Source: Microbacterium testaceum StLB037 (GTDB lineage Bacteria > Actinomycetota > Actinomycetes > Actinomycetales > Microbacteriaceae). Taken from it: 64,000 nt of DNA. The notes below the pieces were generated by a model. That model saw only the letters and a program-made list of their open reading frames with translations. It did not search any database and was not told the DNA's origin. Every line of letters starts with the position of its first letter. Positions within the stretch are counted from its first letter, which is position 1. This document shows positions 17,130 to 28,909 of the stretch, one piece after another. The translations under genes were made by a program, and so were the position numbers. Location of the stretch: NCBI RefSeq assembly GCF_008763945.1, contig NZ_VTQH01000002.1:219657-283656 (forward strand), written 5' to 3'.

Positions 17130-19264
17130 CCGACTACGCATCCATCGACTTCACGCCCCTCGACGCCCTCACCGGCGACGAGGTGGTGACCCACTCCCCC
17201 GTCCGCGACGTTCGGCTGCCCTCGGGCAACGTGCTTGCGCTGATCACGCTCGACAACGGCCGCGACCACACCCGGCCCAATACGCTGGGGCCCGCGACCC
17301 TCGCCGAGCTCGGGCAGACGCTCGAGTCTCTGAAGAAGCGCGCGGCCGCCGGCGAGATCCACGCCGTCGCGATCACCGGCAAGCAGTACATCCTCGCCGC
17401 CGGCGCCGACCTGTCGGACGTGGCGAAGCTGCCCTCGAAAGAGGTCGCTCGCCTCATCGCGCAGCGCGGACACCAGATCATCGGCTCGCTGTCGGAGCTC
17501 GGCGTCCCCTCGTTCGCGTTCGTGAACGGCCTCGCCCTCGGCGGCGGTCTCGAGATCGCGCTGAACTCGACGTATCGCACGGTAGACGCCTCCGCCGCGG
17601 CGATCGCGCTGCCCGAGGTGTTCCTCGGCATCATCCCGGGCTGGGGCGGTGCCTACCTGTTGCCGAACCTCATCGGCATCGAGAACGCGCTCGAGGTCAT
17701 CATTTCGAACCCGCTCAAGCAGAACCGCATGCTCAAGCCGCAGCAGGCGTTCGATCTCGGGATCATGGATGCCATCTTCCCCGCGGCCAGCTACCTCGAG
17801 GACTCGCTGCGCTGGGCCGATGGCGTGCTCACCGGTCGGGTCCGCGTCGAGCGCAAGAACGAGCCGGGCAAGCTCGAGCGCCTGACCAAGTGGCCCATCG
17901 CGATCAAGATGGCCCGCGGCATGCTCGAGTCGAAGATCGGCACCGTGCCCCGCTCCCCCTACGTCGCGCTCGACCTGCTCGACAAGGCCAAGAGCGGCAC
18001 GAAGGCAGAGGGCTTCGCGCGCGAGGACGAGGCACTGGCCGAGCTCATCACGGGCGATCAGTTCGCGGCATCCATGTATGCCTTCGACCTCGTGCAGAAG
18101 CGCGCCAAGCGTCCGGTCGGTGCCCCCGATAAGGCGCTCGCGAAGAAGGTCACCAAGGTCGGCGTCATCGGCGCGGGGCTCATGGCCTCGCAGTTCGCGC
18201 TGCTGTTCGTGCGCAAGCTCCGGGTGCCCGTGATCATCACCGACCTCGATCAGGGCCGGGTCGACAAGGGCGTGGCATCCATTCGGGAAGAGATCGGCAA
18301 GCTCGAGGCCAAGGGGCGCCTCGACGGCGACACGGCGAACCAGCTGCGCGCGCTCGTGCACGGCACCACCGACCGCTCGGAGTTCGCCGACTGCGACTTC
18401 GTCATCGAGGCCGTGTTCGAAGAGGTGGGCGTGAAGCAGGAGGTGTTCTCGGCCATCGAGAAGATCGTCGCCGACGACGCGATCCTCGCGACCAACACCT
18501 CGTCGCTCTCGGTCGCCGAGATCGGCTCGGTGCTGCAGAACCCCGAGCGGCTGGTGGGCTTCCACTTCTTCAACCCCGTCGCGGTCATGCCGCTCATCGA
18601 GGTCGTGAAGACGGATGCCACCTCCGACGCCGCGCTGTCGACCGCTTTCGTGGTGGCCAAGGGCCTGGGCAAGAATGCGGTGCTCACCGCCGACGCGCCG
18701 GGCTTCGTCGTGAACCGCCTGCTGGCGAAGGTCATGGGCGAGGCAGCGCGCGCCGTGTACGAGGGCACACCCATCACGGTGGTCGAGAAGGCGTTCGCGC
18801 CGCTCGGGCTGCCGATGGGGCCGTTCCAGCTGATCGACCTCGTCGGCTGGAAGGTCGCCGCTCACGTGCAGGACACGATGGCCCATGCCTTCCCCGAGCG
18901 GTTCTTCTCGTCGGAGAACTTCCACGAGCTCGCGGCCCTGCCCGAGGTCGTCGAGAAGGACAAGGGCGGCCGCGTGACCGGTTGGACCAAGGCCGCGCAG
19001 AAGGTGCTCGTCACCGGTAAGACGCCCGTCGCGCCCGAGACGATCCTCGGCCGCGTGCAGGACGGCCTCGCGCAGGAGATCAAGATCATGCTGGATGAGG
19101 GCGTCGTCCCCGAGGTGCAGGACATCGACCTGTGCCTCATCCTCGGCGCGGGCTGGCCGTTCATCGACGGCGGGGCGTCGCCCTACCTCGACCGCGAGGG
19201 GGCCTCGGAGCGCGCCTTCGGCGACACGTTCCACCACCCGCCGATCCGCGGCATCGGGGCCTGA
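17126..19264 (+). CDS. fadB: Multifunctional enoyl-CoA hydratase / 3-hydroxyacyl-CoA dehydrogenase
   Basis: A 712-residue FadB/FadJ-type enzyme. Residues about 1-310 are a crotonase domain: AITGKQYILAAGADLSDV (oxyanion loop) and GLALGGGLEIALNSTYRT, then ALPEVFLGIIPGWGG with the catalytic Glu. From about 330 the NAD domain has VGVIGAGLMASQFALLF, IEAVFEEVGVKQEVF and VGFHFFNPVAVMPLIEVV; the C-terminal dehydrogenase domain has DAPGFVVNRLL and GLPMGPFQLIDLVG. It hydrates and oxidises acyl-CoA for the upstream thiolase. The frame is open far upstream over the thiolase, but translation must start at the coupled GTG at 17126. Confidence 0.93.
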   Translation: MTDYASIDFTPLDALTGDEVVTHSPVRDVRLPSGNVLALITLDNGRDHTRPNTLGPATLAELGQTLESLKKRAAAGEIHAVAITGKQYILAAGADLSDVAKLPSKEVARLIAQRGHQIIGSLSELGVPSFAFVNGLALGGGLEIALNSTYRTVDASAAAIALPEVFLGIIPGWGGAYLLPNLIGIENALEVIISNPLKQNRMLKPQQAFDLGIMDAIFPAASYLEDSLRWADGVLTGRVRVERKNEPGKLERLTKWPIAIKMARGMLESKIGTVPRSPYVALDLLDKAKSGTKAEGFAREDEALAELITGDQFAASMYAFDLVQKRAKRPVGAPDKALAKKVTKVGVIGAGLMASQFALLFVRKLRVPVIITDLDQGRVDKGVASIREEIGKLEAKGRLDGDTANQLRALVHGTTDRSEFADCDFVIEAVFEEVGVKQEVFSAIEKIVADDAILATNTSSLSVAEIGSVLQNPERLVGFHFFNPVAVMPLIEVVKTDATSDAALSTAFVVAKGLGKNAVLTADAPGFVVNRLLAKVMGEAARAVYEGTPITVVEKAFAPLGLPMGPFQLIDLVGWKVAAHVQDTMAHAFPERFFSSENFHELAALPEVVEKDKGGRVTGWTKAAQKVLVTGKTPVAPETILGRVQDGLAQEIKIMLDEGVVPEVQDIDLCLILGAGWPFIDGGASPYLDREGASERAFGDTFHHPPIRGIGA

Positions 19265-19277
19265 GCTCCGGATACGA

Positions 19278-19311
19278 CAGCGGCGCCGTCCCCCGAGGAG
19301 CGGCGCCGCTG
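19278..19311 (+). terminator. GC-rich hairpin after fadB
   Basis: CAGCGGCGCCG, a 12-nt loop, then CGGCGCCGCTG: an 11-bp perfect stem 14 nt past the stop. No T tail. Its right arm also begins the first copy of the repeat below. Confidence 0.6.
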
Positions 19312-19608
19312 GCGTTGGTGCGGGGCGCGGGGCGGCACCGTGGTGTCGGGCGTCACGAGAACAGGGGGCGCGGCGGGGACAGGCCATTCGCGCCGGTTTC
19401 GGCCTGTTCTCGGTGTATCGCCCTGTTCTCGTGACGGCGGGGAAGCGCGGGGACGGTGTGACGAGAACAGGGGCGGCGCCGCTGGCGTTCGCGCGGGGCG
19501 CGGGGCGGCACCGTGGTGCGGAGCGTCACGAGAACAGGGGGCGCGGCGGGGACAGGCCGTTCGCGCCGGTTTCGGCCTGTTCTCGGTGCATCGTCCTGTT
19601 CTGGTGAC
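19301..19608. repeat. Tandem 135-bp intergenic repeat with 15-bp inverted ends
   Basis: Two copies, 19301-19435 and 19474-19608 (173-bp period), nearly identical by eye. Each contains an 84-bp core whose ends are inverted: GTCACGAGAACAGGG (19352-19366) against CCCTGTTCTCGTGAC (19421-19435). The second copy is 19525-19539 against 19594-19608 with two mismatches. An inner pair ACAGGCC/GGCCTGT would extend the hairpin. A third, single end (TGACGAGAACAGGG) lies between them at about 19459-19472. No coding potential. It may be a MITE/REP-type element or a structured RNA. It fills the 19265-19682 gap. Confidence 0.8.
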
Positions 19609-19682
19609 AGAGCGCGGCGGCGCCGGACATGCGGAACGGGCCGGGATATGGCATCCCGACCCGTCCTCTTCGCCCTGATCGA

Positions 19683-21632
19683 CTAGGGCCGCGACTTCTC
19701 CCACTGCTCGATCGTGGGGATCGAGCCGGTCGGGGTCTGACGCGCCATGGGGATGCGGGTGCCCAGGACCTGGGCCACGACGTCGTGGGCGATCTTCGAG
19801 GCCGTGAGACCGGCGTCTTCGAGGATCTGCTCGCGCGTGGCGTGGTCGATGAACTCGTCGGGGATGCCGAGCTCGTCGACCGCCGTGTCGACGCCGGCCT
19901 CGCGCAGCACCTGGCGGACGCGGGTGCCGACACCGCCGACGCGAATGCCGTCTTCGATCGTGATGACCAGGCGGTGCTCGCGCGCGAGTTCGACGATCGA
20001 GGGCTGCACGGGGATCGCCCAGCGCGGATCGATGACGGTGGCGCCGATGCCCTGCGCCTTCAGCCGCTCGGCGACCTCGAGGGCGAGGTGCACCATCGGG
20101 CCGATACCGACCAGCAGCACGTCTTCGCCCGCTCCCCGGCTCAGCACGTCGACACCGTCGTGGAGACGCTCGATCGCCTCGACGTCGTCGTTGACCTTGC
20201 CCTTGGGATAGCGCACCACGGTGGGCGCGTCTTCGACCGCCGCGGCCTCGCGGAAGACCTCGCGCAGGCGCGCCGCGTCACGCGGAGCGGCGATCCGGAT
20301 GCCGGGAACGAGCTGCAGCATCGCCAGGTCCCAGATGCCGTGGTGGCTCGGGCCGTCGGGGCCGGTGACCCCGGCGCGGTCGAGCACGAAGGTCACGCCC
20401 GCCTTGTGCAGGGCGACGTCCATCATGACCTGGTCGAACGCGCGGTTCATGAAGGTGGCGTAGATCGCCACGACCGGGTGAAGCCCGCCGAAAGCGAGAC
20501 CGGCGGCGGATGCCACGGCGTGCTGTTCGGCGATGCCGACGTCGTACACCCGCTCGGGGAAGCGCTCGGCGAACTGCTGCAGACCCGTGGGGCGCAGCAT
20601 CGCGGCGGTCATGGCGATGATGTCCTGACGCTCGGTGCCGATCTTGACGAGCTCCTCGGCGAAGACGTCGGTCCACTGCAGACCGCCGCCCGAGCCGAGC
20701 GCCTCGCCGGTGATCGGATCGATCTTGCCGACGGCGTGGAACTGATCGGCCTCGTCGCTCATCGCCGGGGCGTAGCCGCTGCCCTTGTCGGTGATGGCGT
20801 GCACGATCACCGGGGCGCCGTACGACTTGGCGAGCTCGAGGGTCTCGATCAGCGACTCGAAGTCGTGCCCGTCGATGGGGCCGAGGTACTTGATGTCGAG
20901 GTTGCTGTAGAGCGCCTCGTTGTTGGTGAAGCGCGAGAGGAAGCCGTGCGTGCCGCCGCGGACCCCGCGGTAGACCGCGCGAGCGGCGGGTCCGAGCCGG
21001 CGGAAGAGGGTGTCGGAGCCGCGGTGCAGGGTGCGGTAGGCGTCGTTCGTGCGCACGCGGTTCAGGTAGCGCGCCATGCCGCCGATGGTCGGGGCGTAGG
21101 AGCGGCCGTTGTCGTTGACGACGATGACGAGGTTGCGGTCGTTGTCGTCGCTGATGTTGTTCAGCGCCTCCCAGGTCATGCCGCCCGTCAGGGCGCCGTC
21201 GCCGACGACCGCGACGACGTGCCGGTCGCGGCGACCAGTGCGGCTGAAGGCGCGCGAGACGCCGTCGGCCCAGCTGAGGGAGCTCGAGGCGTGCGAGGAC
21301 TCCACGACGTCGTGCTCGCTCTCGGACCGCTGCGGGTAGCCGGCGAGACCGCCCCGGGAGCGCAGGGCCGAGAAGTCCTGGCGCCCGGTGAGCATCTTAT
21401 GCACGTACGACTGGTGCCCGGTGTCGAAGATGATCGGGTCGGACGGGGAGTCGAAGACCTTGTGCAGGGCGATCGTCAGCTCGACGACGCCGAGGTTCGG
21501 ACCGAGGTGCCCGCCGGTGCGGGCGACGTTCTCGACGAGGAAGGAACGGACTTCGGCGGCCAGCTGTCGCAACTGGTCGGGGGTCAGCCCGTCGAGGTCA
21601 CGGGGGCCGTGAATGCCGGGTAGGAGAGCCAT
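19683..21632 (-). CDS. dxs: 1-deoxy-D-xylulose-5-phosphate synthase
   Basis: A 649-residue thiamine diphosphate enzyme that condenses pyruvate and glyceraldehyde-3-phosphate to DXP, the first step of the MEP isoprenoid pathway. N-terminal GHLGPNLGVVELTIALH and FDTGHQSYVHKMLTGR are followed by the ThDP site VAVVGDGALTGGMTWEALNNI. The pyrimidine domain has YDVGIAEQHAVASAAGLA and the C-terminal transketolase domain VIDPRWAIPVQPSIVEL. Length is normal. The ATG at 21632 has GAGAGG 6 nt before it on the minus strand. It lies downstream of acnA, separated by a hairpin-bearing gap, as is common in this family. Confidence 0.97.
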   Translation of the reverse strand: MALLPGIHGPRDLDGLTPDQLRQLAAEVRSFLVENVARTGGHLGPNLGVVELTIALHKVFDSPSDPIIFDTGHQSYVHKMLTGRQDFSALRSRGGLAGYPQRSESEHDVVESSHASSSLSWADGVSRAFSRTGRRDRHVVAVVGDGALTGGMTWEALNNISDDNDRNLVIVVNDNGRSYAPTIGGMARYLNRVRTNDAYRTLHRGSDTLFRRLGPAARAVYRGVRGGTHGFLSRFTNNEALYSNLDIKYLGPIDGHDFESLIETLELAKSYGAPVIVHAITDKGSGYAPAMSDEADQFHAVGKIDPITGEALGSGGGLQWTDVFAEELVKIGTERQDIIAMTAAMLRPTGLQQFAERFPERVYDVGIAEQHAVASAAGLAFGGLHPVVAIYATFMNRAFDQVMMDVALHKAGVTFVLDRAGVTGPDGPSHHGIWDLAMLQLVPGIRIAAPRDAARLREVFREAAAVEDAPTVVRYPKGKVNDDVEAIERLHDGVDVLSRGAGEDVLLVGIGPMVHLALEVAERLKAQGIGATVIDPRWAIPVQPSIVELAREHRLVITIEDGIRVGGVGTRVRQVLREAGVDTAVDELGIPDEFIDHATREQILEDAGLTASKIAHDVVAQVLGTRIPMARQTPTGSIPTIEQWEKSRP

Positions 21633-21790
21633 ATGACTCCTCTCGTGCTGTGCGCGCGGGGACGTGCGTACTGGTCGATTCTAGTCTCGGGGGCCGGTCC
21701 GGGCCCGGCAACGGCTTGCGGGGTGGGGCGATCGGTGGTCTCGATCGGACCCGGCGCCCCCGCGCCACGCGGCGCCCCCGGTCATTGCGC

Positions 21791-21855
21791 GATAAACGCT
21801 CGCTGCACCGGGAAACGCCCTCGGACGGCGTTTCTCCGCGCAGCGAGCGTTTATC
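21791..21855. repeat. Long two-tier hairpin between acnA and dxs
   Basis: The outer arms GATAAACGCTCGCTGC (21791-21806) and GCAGCGAGCGTTTATC (21840-21855) are perfectly complementary over 16 bp. The inner arms GAAACGCC (21812-21819) and GGCGTTTC (21827-21834) pair over 8 bp. No T tail, so it is not a typical terminator. Two GGGATGCCGT-CCCCG repeats follow at 21860-21905. Nothing else is seen in the 21633-21966 gap. It is the second structured intergenic element within 2.5 kb. Confidence 0.75.
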
Positions 21856-21966
21856 AGAGGGATGCCGTGCCCCGACGCCGCGCCTCGGGGAGGGATGCCG
21901 TACCCCGGCGAACGCGACGAGCGCCCGCCCCGACGGATCGGGGCAGGCGCTCGGAACGCGGGTGCG

Positions 21967-24807
<2,841 letters not shown>

Positions 24808-24919
24808 GATCGTCTCCTTCGTCGGCGAATGCGCAGGCGTCAGCCCGCATTTCTCCATCTTCCCCGCGTGGAGCGGTCGATTCCAGGAAGGCCGACCTAA
24901 CCGCTCGAGGCGACGGATT

Positions 24920-24937
24920 TATCTTGATGTCAAGATA
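24920..24937. promoter_or_regulatory. 18-bp palindromic operator upstream of acnA
   Basis: TATCTTGATGTCAAGATA: 8-bp arms around TG, in an AT-rich island unlike the surrounding 70% GC sequence. It lies 113 nt before acnA, just after the DUF3159 stop. It looks like a MarR/GntR-type dimer site; the regulator is not in the window. Confidence 0.55.
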
Positions 24938-24940
24938 TTA

Positions 24941-25696
24941 TCAGGACTCGCGCCGAGGGTGGAGAGCACGGACCACGAGCCACGTCACGGCGAGCATCGG
25001 GGCGAACAGCGGCAGGCCCATCACGATCTTCAACGTGCCGAGCGCGGTCACGTCTCCCGCGAAATACAGCGGCAGCTGGACGGCCAATCGCGCGGCGAAC
25101 AGCGCAGCCCAGGCGATCGACAGCCAGGTGTAGGCGCGGCGCTTGCGCTTGTCGGCACGCCACCGCGTCCCCTCGCCGAGCAGATAGCCCGCGGCGAGGC
25201 CGATGAGCGGCCAGCCCACCAGCGCCGACACGAGGAACGCCGTCCCGTACGCGCCGTTCGTGAAGAACCCGAGGACGAAGTTGTCCTGACCGCGCCCGGT
25301 CACCAGCGAGAGCACCGCCGCTCCGGCCGTCGCCAGCAGGCCGCCGATGGCGGCGCTCGGCGGCGACTTCGCGATCAGACGCGCGAGGGTGAACACGACC
25401 GCGAGCCCGACCGACACCCCCAGGCTCAGCCAGAGGTTCCCCTGGCGCGTCTCGGGGTCGATCGTCAGCGTGAAGAGCACGACGAAGGCGAGCGAGGGAA
25501 GGACGGATTCCAGGATGCCGCGCACCCCGCCCATCGCCGACCACACCGCAGCGCCGGTCGAGGTGTGCTTGGCGGGGTCGAGGCCCGCGCGGCGCGCGGC
25601 GTTTCCGAGAGCCGCGCTCACGCTCTCCGCCGCGGACGGCGGGTCGAGGGGGACGCGGTCGTCTTCTCGCGCCGGACGGGTGGAGTCGTCGCTCAT
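24941..25696 (-). CDS. DUF3159 membrane protein
   Basis: A 251-residue actinobacterial membrane protein with about six hydrophobic helices after a charged 45-residue N-terminus (for example ILESVLPSLAFVVLFTLTI, LWLSLGVSVGLAVVFTLARLI and a final FAPMLAVTWLVVRAL). The family shares GNLWLSL, SPPSAAIGG and GTLKIVMGLPLF-like stretches and sits beside dut and DUF3710 across actinomycetes. The function is unknown. Its ATG overlaps the DUF3710 stop by 4 nt, so they are coupled. Possibly a transporter- or septum-related membrane factor; no catalytic residues are visible. Confidence 0.88.
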   Translation of the reverse strand: MSDDSTRPAREDDRVPLDPPSAAESVSAALGNAARRAGLDPAKHTSTGAAVWSAMGGVRGILESVLPSLAFVVLFTLTIDPETRQGNLWLSLGVSVGLAVVFTLARLIAKSPPSAAIGGLLATAGAAVLSLVTGRGQDNFVLGFFTNGAYGTAFLVSALVGWPLIGLAAGYLLGEGTRWRADKRKRRAYTWLSIAWAALFAARLAVQLPLYFAGDVTALGTLKIVMGLPLFAPMLAVTWLVVRALHPRRES

Positions 25697-26337
25697 GCGG
25701 TTCCGGGGCTCGACGGCATCCGGAGGGGGATGAGATCACGCGGCGGCATCGGCGACGATCCGCGGACCACGACGATCGAGCGGAAGAGGTCTTCGACCGC
25801 GGCGGCGGCCTCGACGTCGCTCGTGGCCGCTCCCCCGACGACGCCGCGGAGGAACCAGCGGGGTCCGTCCACGCCCACGAACCGGGCGAGGCGCTTGCTC
25901 GCTCCGTCCGCGCCGGCGACGGGGACCTCGGCGAGCAGCTCGGGGCCGAGCGGGCCCTCGCGCTCCTCGACGCGGCCGCCCTGCTGCTTGACCTGCTGGC
26001 GGATCTGGTCGCGGGTCTCTTCCCACAGGCCGCTCGAGCGCGGAGCGGCGAAGGGCTGCACCTGCAGGGTGGACTCGGCGTAGTCGAGGCCGACGGCCAC
26101 GATGCGCTTGGTCTGCTCCTCGACCTCGAGGCGGAGGTTGAGGCCCTCGCGCGGGAGGATCTTGATCCCGCCCAGGTCGATGTAGGGGCGGACCGGGTTG
26201 GCCTCGGCCTCGTCGAACGGGCCCGCGGTGTCGCGGTCGGCCGGGCCGCTCTTGCCCGCCTGGACGGTTTCGGTCCCCGGCGTCTCGGTCTCGGCCTCGG
26301 CGGTGTCGGGCGTGGTCTGCGACTCGTCGTCGGTCAT
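25693..26337 (-). CDS. DUF3710 protein
   Basis: A 214-residue soluble protein. The N-terminal 45 residues are acidic and Thr/Glu-rich, likely disordered. The conserved part starts with [33 protein letters not shown] and includes [22 protein letters not shown] and [14 protein letters not shown]. These segments define DUF3710, an actinobacterial family of unknown function found next to dut. It is coupled on both sides: its ATG overlaps the dut stop and its stop overlaps the DUF3159 start by 4 nt each. Confidence 0.9.
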   Translation of the reverse strand: MTDDESQTTPDTAEAETETPGTETVQAGKSGPADRDTAGPFDEAEANPVRPYIDLGGIKILPREGLNLRLEVEEQTKRIVAVGLDYAESTLQVQPFAAPRSSGLWEETRDQIRQQVKQQGGRVEEREGPLGPELLAEVPVAGADGASKRLARFVGVDGPRWFLRGVVGGAATSDVEAAAAVEDLFRSIVVVRGSSPMPPRDLIPLRMPSSPGTA

Positions 26338-26789
26338 CGGGTGCTCCCTTGCAGAGTCTGATATCCGCTCGATCCGAAGCCGCCTTGGCCGCGCACGCTG
26401 TCGGGCAGTTCGTCGACGGGGACGAAGCGCACGGCCGGGACGGGCATCACGATGAGCTGGGCGATGCGGTCTCCGACCGCGATGTCATAGGCCTCGTCGA
26501 GGTCGGTGTTGAGGAGGGCGACCTTGATCTCGCCGCGGTAGCCGGCGTCGATGGTTCCCGGCGCGTTCACGATCGTGATGCCGTGCTTGGCGGCCAGGCC
26601 GCTGCGCGGAACGACGAAGGCGGCGTACCCCTCGGGGAGGGCGATGCGCACCCCCGTGGAGACGAGAGCGCGGCGCCCGGGCTCCAGGCGCACCGCCTCG
26701 GCGGCGGTCAGGTCGGCTCCGGCGTCGCCGGGGTGGGCGAAGACCGGAGGCTCGGATGCGACAATGAGGACGTCCACCGTTTCGGTCAC
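26334..26789 (-). CDS. dut: dUTP diphosphatase
   Basis: A 151-residue trimeric dUTPase that hydrolyses dUTP to dUMP and pyrophosphate, keeping uracil out of DNA. The five motifs are visible: [11 protein letters not shown] (1), [12 protein letters not shown] (2), [16 protein letters not shown] (3), [13 protein letters not shown] (4) and the Gly-rich C-terminal [10 protein letters not shown] (5). The GTG at 26789 is chosen because TACCCT ends 6 nt before it, a leaderless arrangement. It heads the dut-DUF3710-DUF3159 operon and diverges from DUF3093. Confidence 0.95.
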   Translation of the reverse strand: MTETVDVLIVASEPPVFAHPGDAGADLTAAEAVRLEPGRRALVSTGVRIALPEGYAAFVVPRSGLAAKHGITIVNAPGTIDAGYRGEIKVALLNTDLDEAYDIAVGDRIAQLIVMPVPAVRFVPVDELPDSVRGQGGFGSSGYQTLQGSTR

Positions 26790-26801
26790 CCCACGAGGGT
26801 A

Positions 26802-27293
26802 ATGCAGAAGAGGGGGTGCGGCATCCGCACCGCAGCCGAGTATCGAGAGCGTCTCAGCCCGTCGCTGTGGGCGCTGGTCGCCGCAGCCGTGTGCGGTCCG
26901 ATGGCCGCCGTCGTCTTCTCGCCGCTCGACACGACGCTGGCCCTGTTCGTCGGGCTGCTCGTGTCGGTGGGCATCGTGTCGGGCCTGCTGGCGATCGCGC
27001 CGGTCATCGAGGTCCGTGACGGAGAGCTGCGCGCGGGGCGTGCGCACATCCCGGTCGATCTTCTCGGGCAGCCCACCGGCGTCGTCGCCGAAGAGGCCCG
27101 CACCGCCCGTGGGAGTGGTTTCGACCACCGGGCGTGGCATGTGATCCGGGGAGGTATCGACGGCATCGTCACGGTCCCCGTGATCGATCCCGACGACCCG
27201 ACCCCGTCGTGGGTGGTGTCCACCCGCACGCCGGATCGCCTGGTGGCGGCGATCCAGCGTGCTCAGGTCAGGCTGCGCACTCCAGGCAGATGA
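26802..27293 (+). CDS. DUF3093 membrane protein
   Basis: A 163-residue protein with two adjacent hydrophobic helices ([21 protein letters not shown] and [19 protein letters not shown]) and a C-terminal soluble domain ending [31 protein letters not shown]. This matches the actinobacterial DUF3093 family found divergent from dut; the function is unknown. The ATG at 26802 has GAGGG 2-3 nt before it, rather close, so the start is moderately certain. Its 3' end overlaps the convergent DUF4193 gene by 26 nt. Confidence 0.82.
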   Translation: MQKRGCGIRTAAEYRERLSPSLWALVAAAVCGPMAAVVFSPLDTTLALFVGLLVSVGIVSGLLAIAPVIEVRDGELRAGRAHIPVDLLGQPTGVVAEEARTARGSGFDHRAWHVIRGGIDGIVTVPVIDPDDPTPSWVVSTRTPDRLVAAIQRAQVRLRTPGR

Positions 27294-27561
27294 AGCCGGG
27301 GCCGCTCTCCTCCGCGATCTGCGAACGGTGCTTCACGAGGAAGCAGTTCATGCAGGTGAACTCGTCTTCCTGAGCGGGGAGGACGACGACATCGAGCTCG
27401 ATGTCGGAGAGGTCGGCGCCGGGCAGTTCGAAGCCCGAGGGGTTGTCGGCATCCTCGTTGTCGATCGACCCCGACGCCTTGTCGGGCACGCGCTCCTTGA
27501 GGGCCTCGATCGACTCGCTGTCGTCCTCGGTCTTGCGCGGTGCGTCGTAATCGGTTGCCAT
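27268..27561 (-). CDS. DUF4193 small zinc-binding-like protein
   Basis: A 97-residue acidic protein. The C-terminus has [28 protein letters not shown], a CxxC...CxxC pattern expected to bind zinc. The middle stretch [20 protein letters not shown] is the family signature. DUF4193 is widespread in actinobacteria; the function is unknown. The related placement next to sepH and dut is conserved. It overlaps the convergent DUF3093 gene. Confidence 0.9.
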   Translation of the reverse strand: MATDYDAPRKTEDDSESIEALKERVPDKASGSIDNEDADNPSGFELPGADLSDIELDVVVLPAQEDEFTCMNCFLVKHRSQIAEESGPGFICLECAA

Positions 27562-27782
27562 GCGTGCAGGTCTCTACTTCCGGATTTCGTGGTGCTGTGC
27601 CCCATCGGGTGCCCGATCGGGCGGCCATAGTTTGCATGACCCGTCCTCGATAAGCAAATGCTCCGGGAGGGGTGAGCGTGTCAGGCCTGACGGGAAACTC
27701 GCGGCGCGCCCGCGATATTCCCGGAAGCGGGCCTCGCGCGTGACAGCATGAACGCTGACCGCAGATCGGAGGGGTGTTTCGT

Positions 27783-28811
27783 ATGGAACAGCTCAAAGTC
27801 ATCGGAACCGAAGATGACGTCCTCGTCGTGGCGACGCAGGCGGGCGAACGCTTCGCCCTCGCGCTCGATGAGGTGCTGCGCGCCGAGGCGCGCCGCGCGC
27901 GTCGGGACCGTGAGGACGACGACCGCGCCCCGCGCCCGAGCCCTCGCGATATCCAGGCGCACATCCGCGCCGGTCTGTCGGCGCGCGAAGTGGCGACGTT
28001 GCTGAGCGCGCGCGTCGAAGACGTCGAGCGCTTCGAAGGCCCGGTGCTCGCCGAGCGCGAACACGTGGTGGCTCAGGCCCTCGCCGTGCCGGTGCTGCTG
28101 GGCGGTACCCTCGAGCACGACTCCCCCATCACCTTCGGCGCGGCCGTGCGTGCCAAGCTCGCCGAAGCCGGCGCCTCGGCCGAGCGCTGGACGAGCTGGA
28201 AAGAGAGCGCGGGCTGGTTCGTCAAGCTCGAGTTCACCGCCAACGGCATCGATCACGACGCGCGCTGGAGCTTCGATCCGCGCCGCAGCATCCTCTCGCC
28301 GCAGAACGCCGACGCGATCCAGCTCTCTCGCCAGGGCTCCCTCCCCGAGGGGCTCATCCCCCGCCTGCGGGCCCTCGACAACGTATCGAAGGACGACTCG
28401 CGCTTCGACAGCGGGGCGTTCGGACCGCGTCGCATCGACATCGACGACGAGCCGGGCGTCGAGGCCACCGGCCCCGTCGCCACCGCCGTCCAGGCCGCCG
28501 CGATCAAGCGCGCGCCCGACGCCCCCGTGACCTCGGCCGAGACCGCCGACCTCCTCGAGGCCCTCCGCCGTCGCCGCGGGCAGCGCGAGCCGCTGCCGGG
28601 CGCCTCCGAGGTCGCCGACCCGGAGCCGCGTCCGTCGAGCCCGCCGGTCGCGTTGTTCGACGCCGTCGAGCCGGGGTACGCCGACACCGATGACGACAAG
28701 CCGAGCGAGCCGGAGCGTCCCGCGGCCGACAACGCCCGCCGCACCAAGGGACGCCCCTCGATGCCGTCGTGGGACGAGATCGTCTTCGGCGCCCGATCCG
28801 ACGAGAGCTGA
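27783..28811 (+). CDS. sepH: Septation protein SepH
   Basis: A 342-residue cell division factor. The N-terminal DUF3071 domain (about 1-170) begins MEQLKVIGTEDDVLVVATQAGERFALALDE and contains the helix-turn-helix-like segment SPRDIQAHIRAGLSAREVATLLSARVEDVERFE. In Streptomyces and mycobacteria SepH binds FtsZ and promotes its assembly. The C-terminal half is acidic, Pro-rich and disordered, ending in a conserved MPSWDEIVFGAR tail. The ATG at 27783 has GGAGGGG 8 nt upstream. It diverges from DUF4193 across 221 nt of non-coding sequence. Confidence 0.93.
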   Translation: MEQLKVIGTEDDVLVVATQAGERFALALDEVLRAEARRARRDREDDDRAPRPSPRDIQAHIRAGLSAREVATLLSARVEDVERFEGPVLAEREHVVAQALAVPVLLGGTLEHDSPITFGAAVRAKLAEAGASAERWTSWKESAGWFVKLEFTANGIDHDARWSFDPRRSILSPQNADAIQLSRQGSLPEGLIPRLRALDNVSKDDSRFDSGAFGPRRIDIDDEPGVEATGPVATAVQAAAIKRAPDAPVTSAETADLLEALRRRRGQREPLPGASEVADPEPRPSSPPVALFDAVEPGYADTDDDKPSEPERPAADNARRTKGRPSMPSWDEIVFGARSDES

Positions 28812-28909
28812 CGCGCCCGACGCATCCCCGGTCGGAGCTCGCCTCGGACCGGTCGCCTCGGGATGGAGCGGGAACGGTGGATACCGGCATCCCGGCGCCC
28901 CTCTCCGAC

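Noticed and set aside
19095..19607. Small plus-strand frames through the inverted-repeat element
   Set aside because: They simply translate the repeat copies and have no start signal or conservation.
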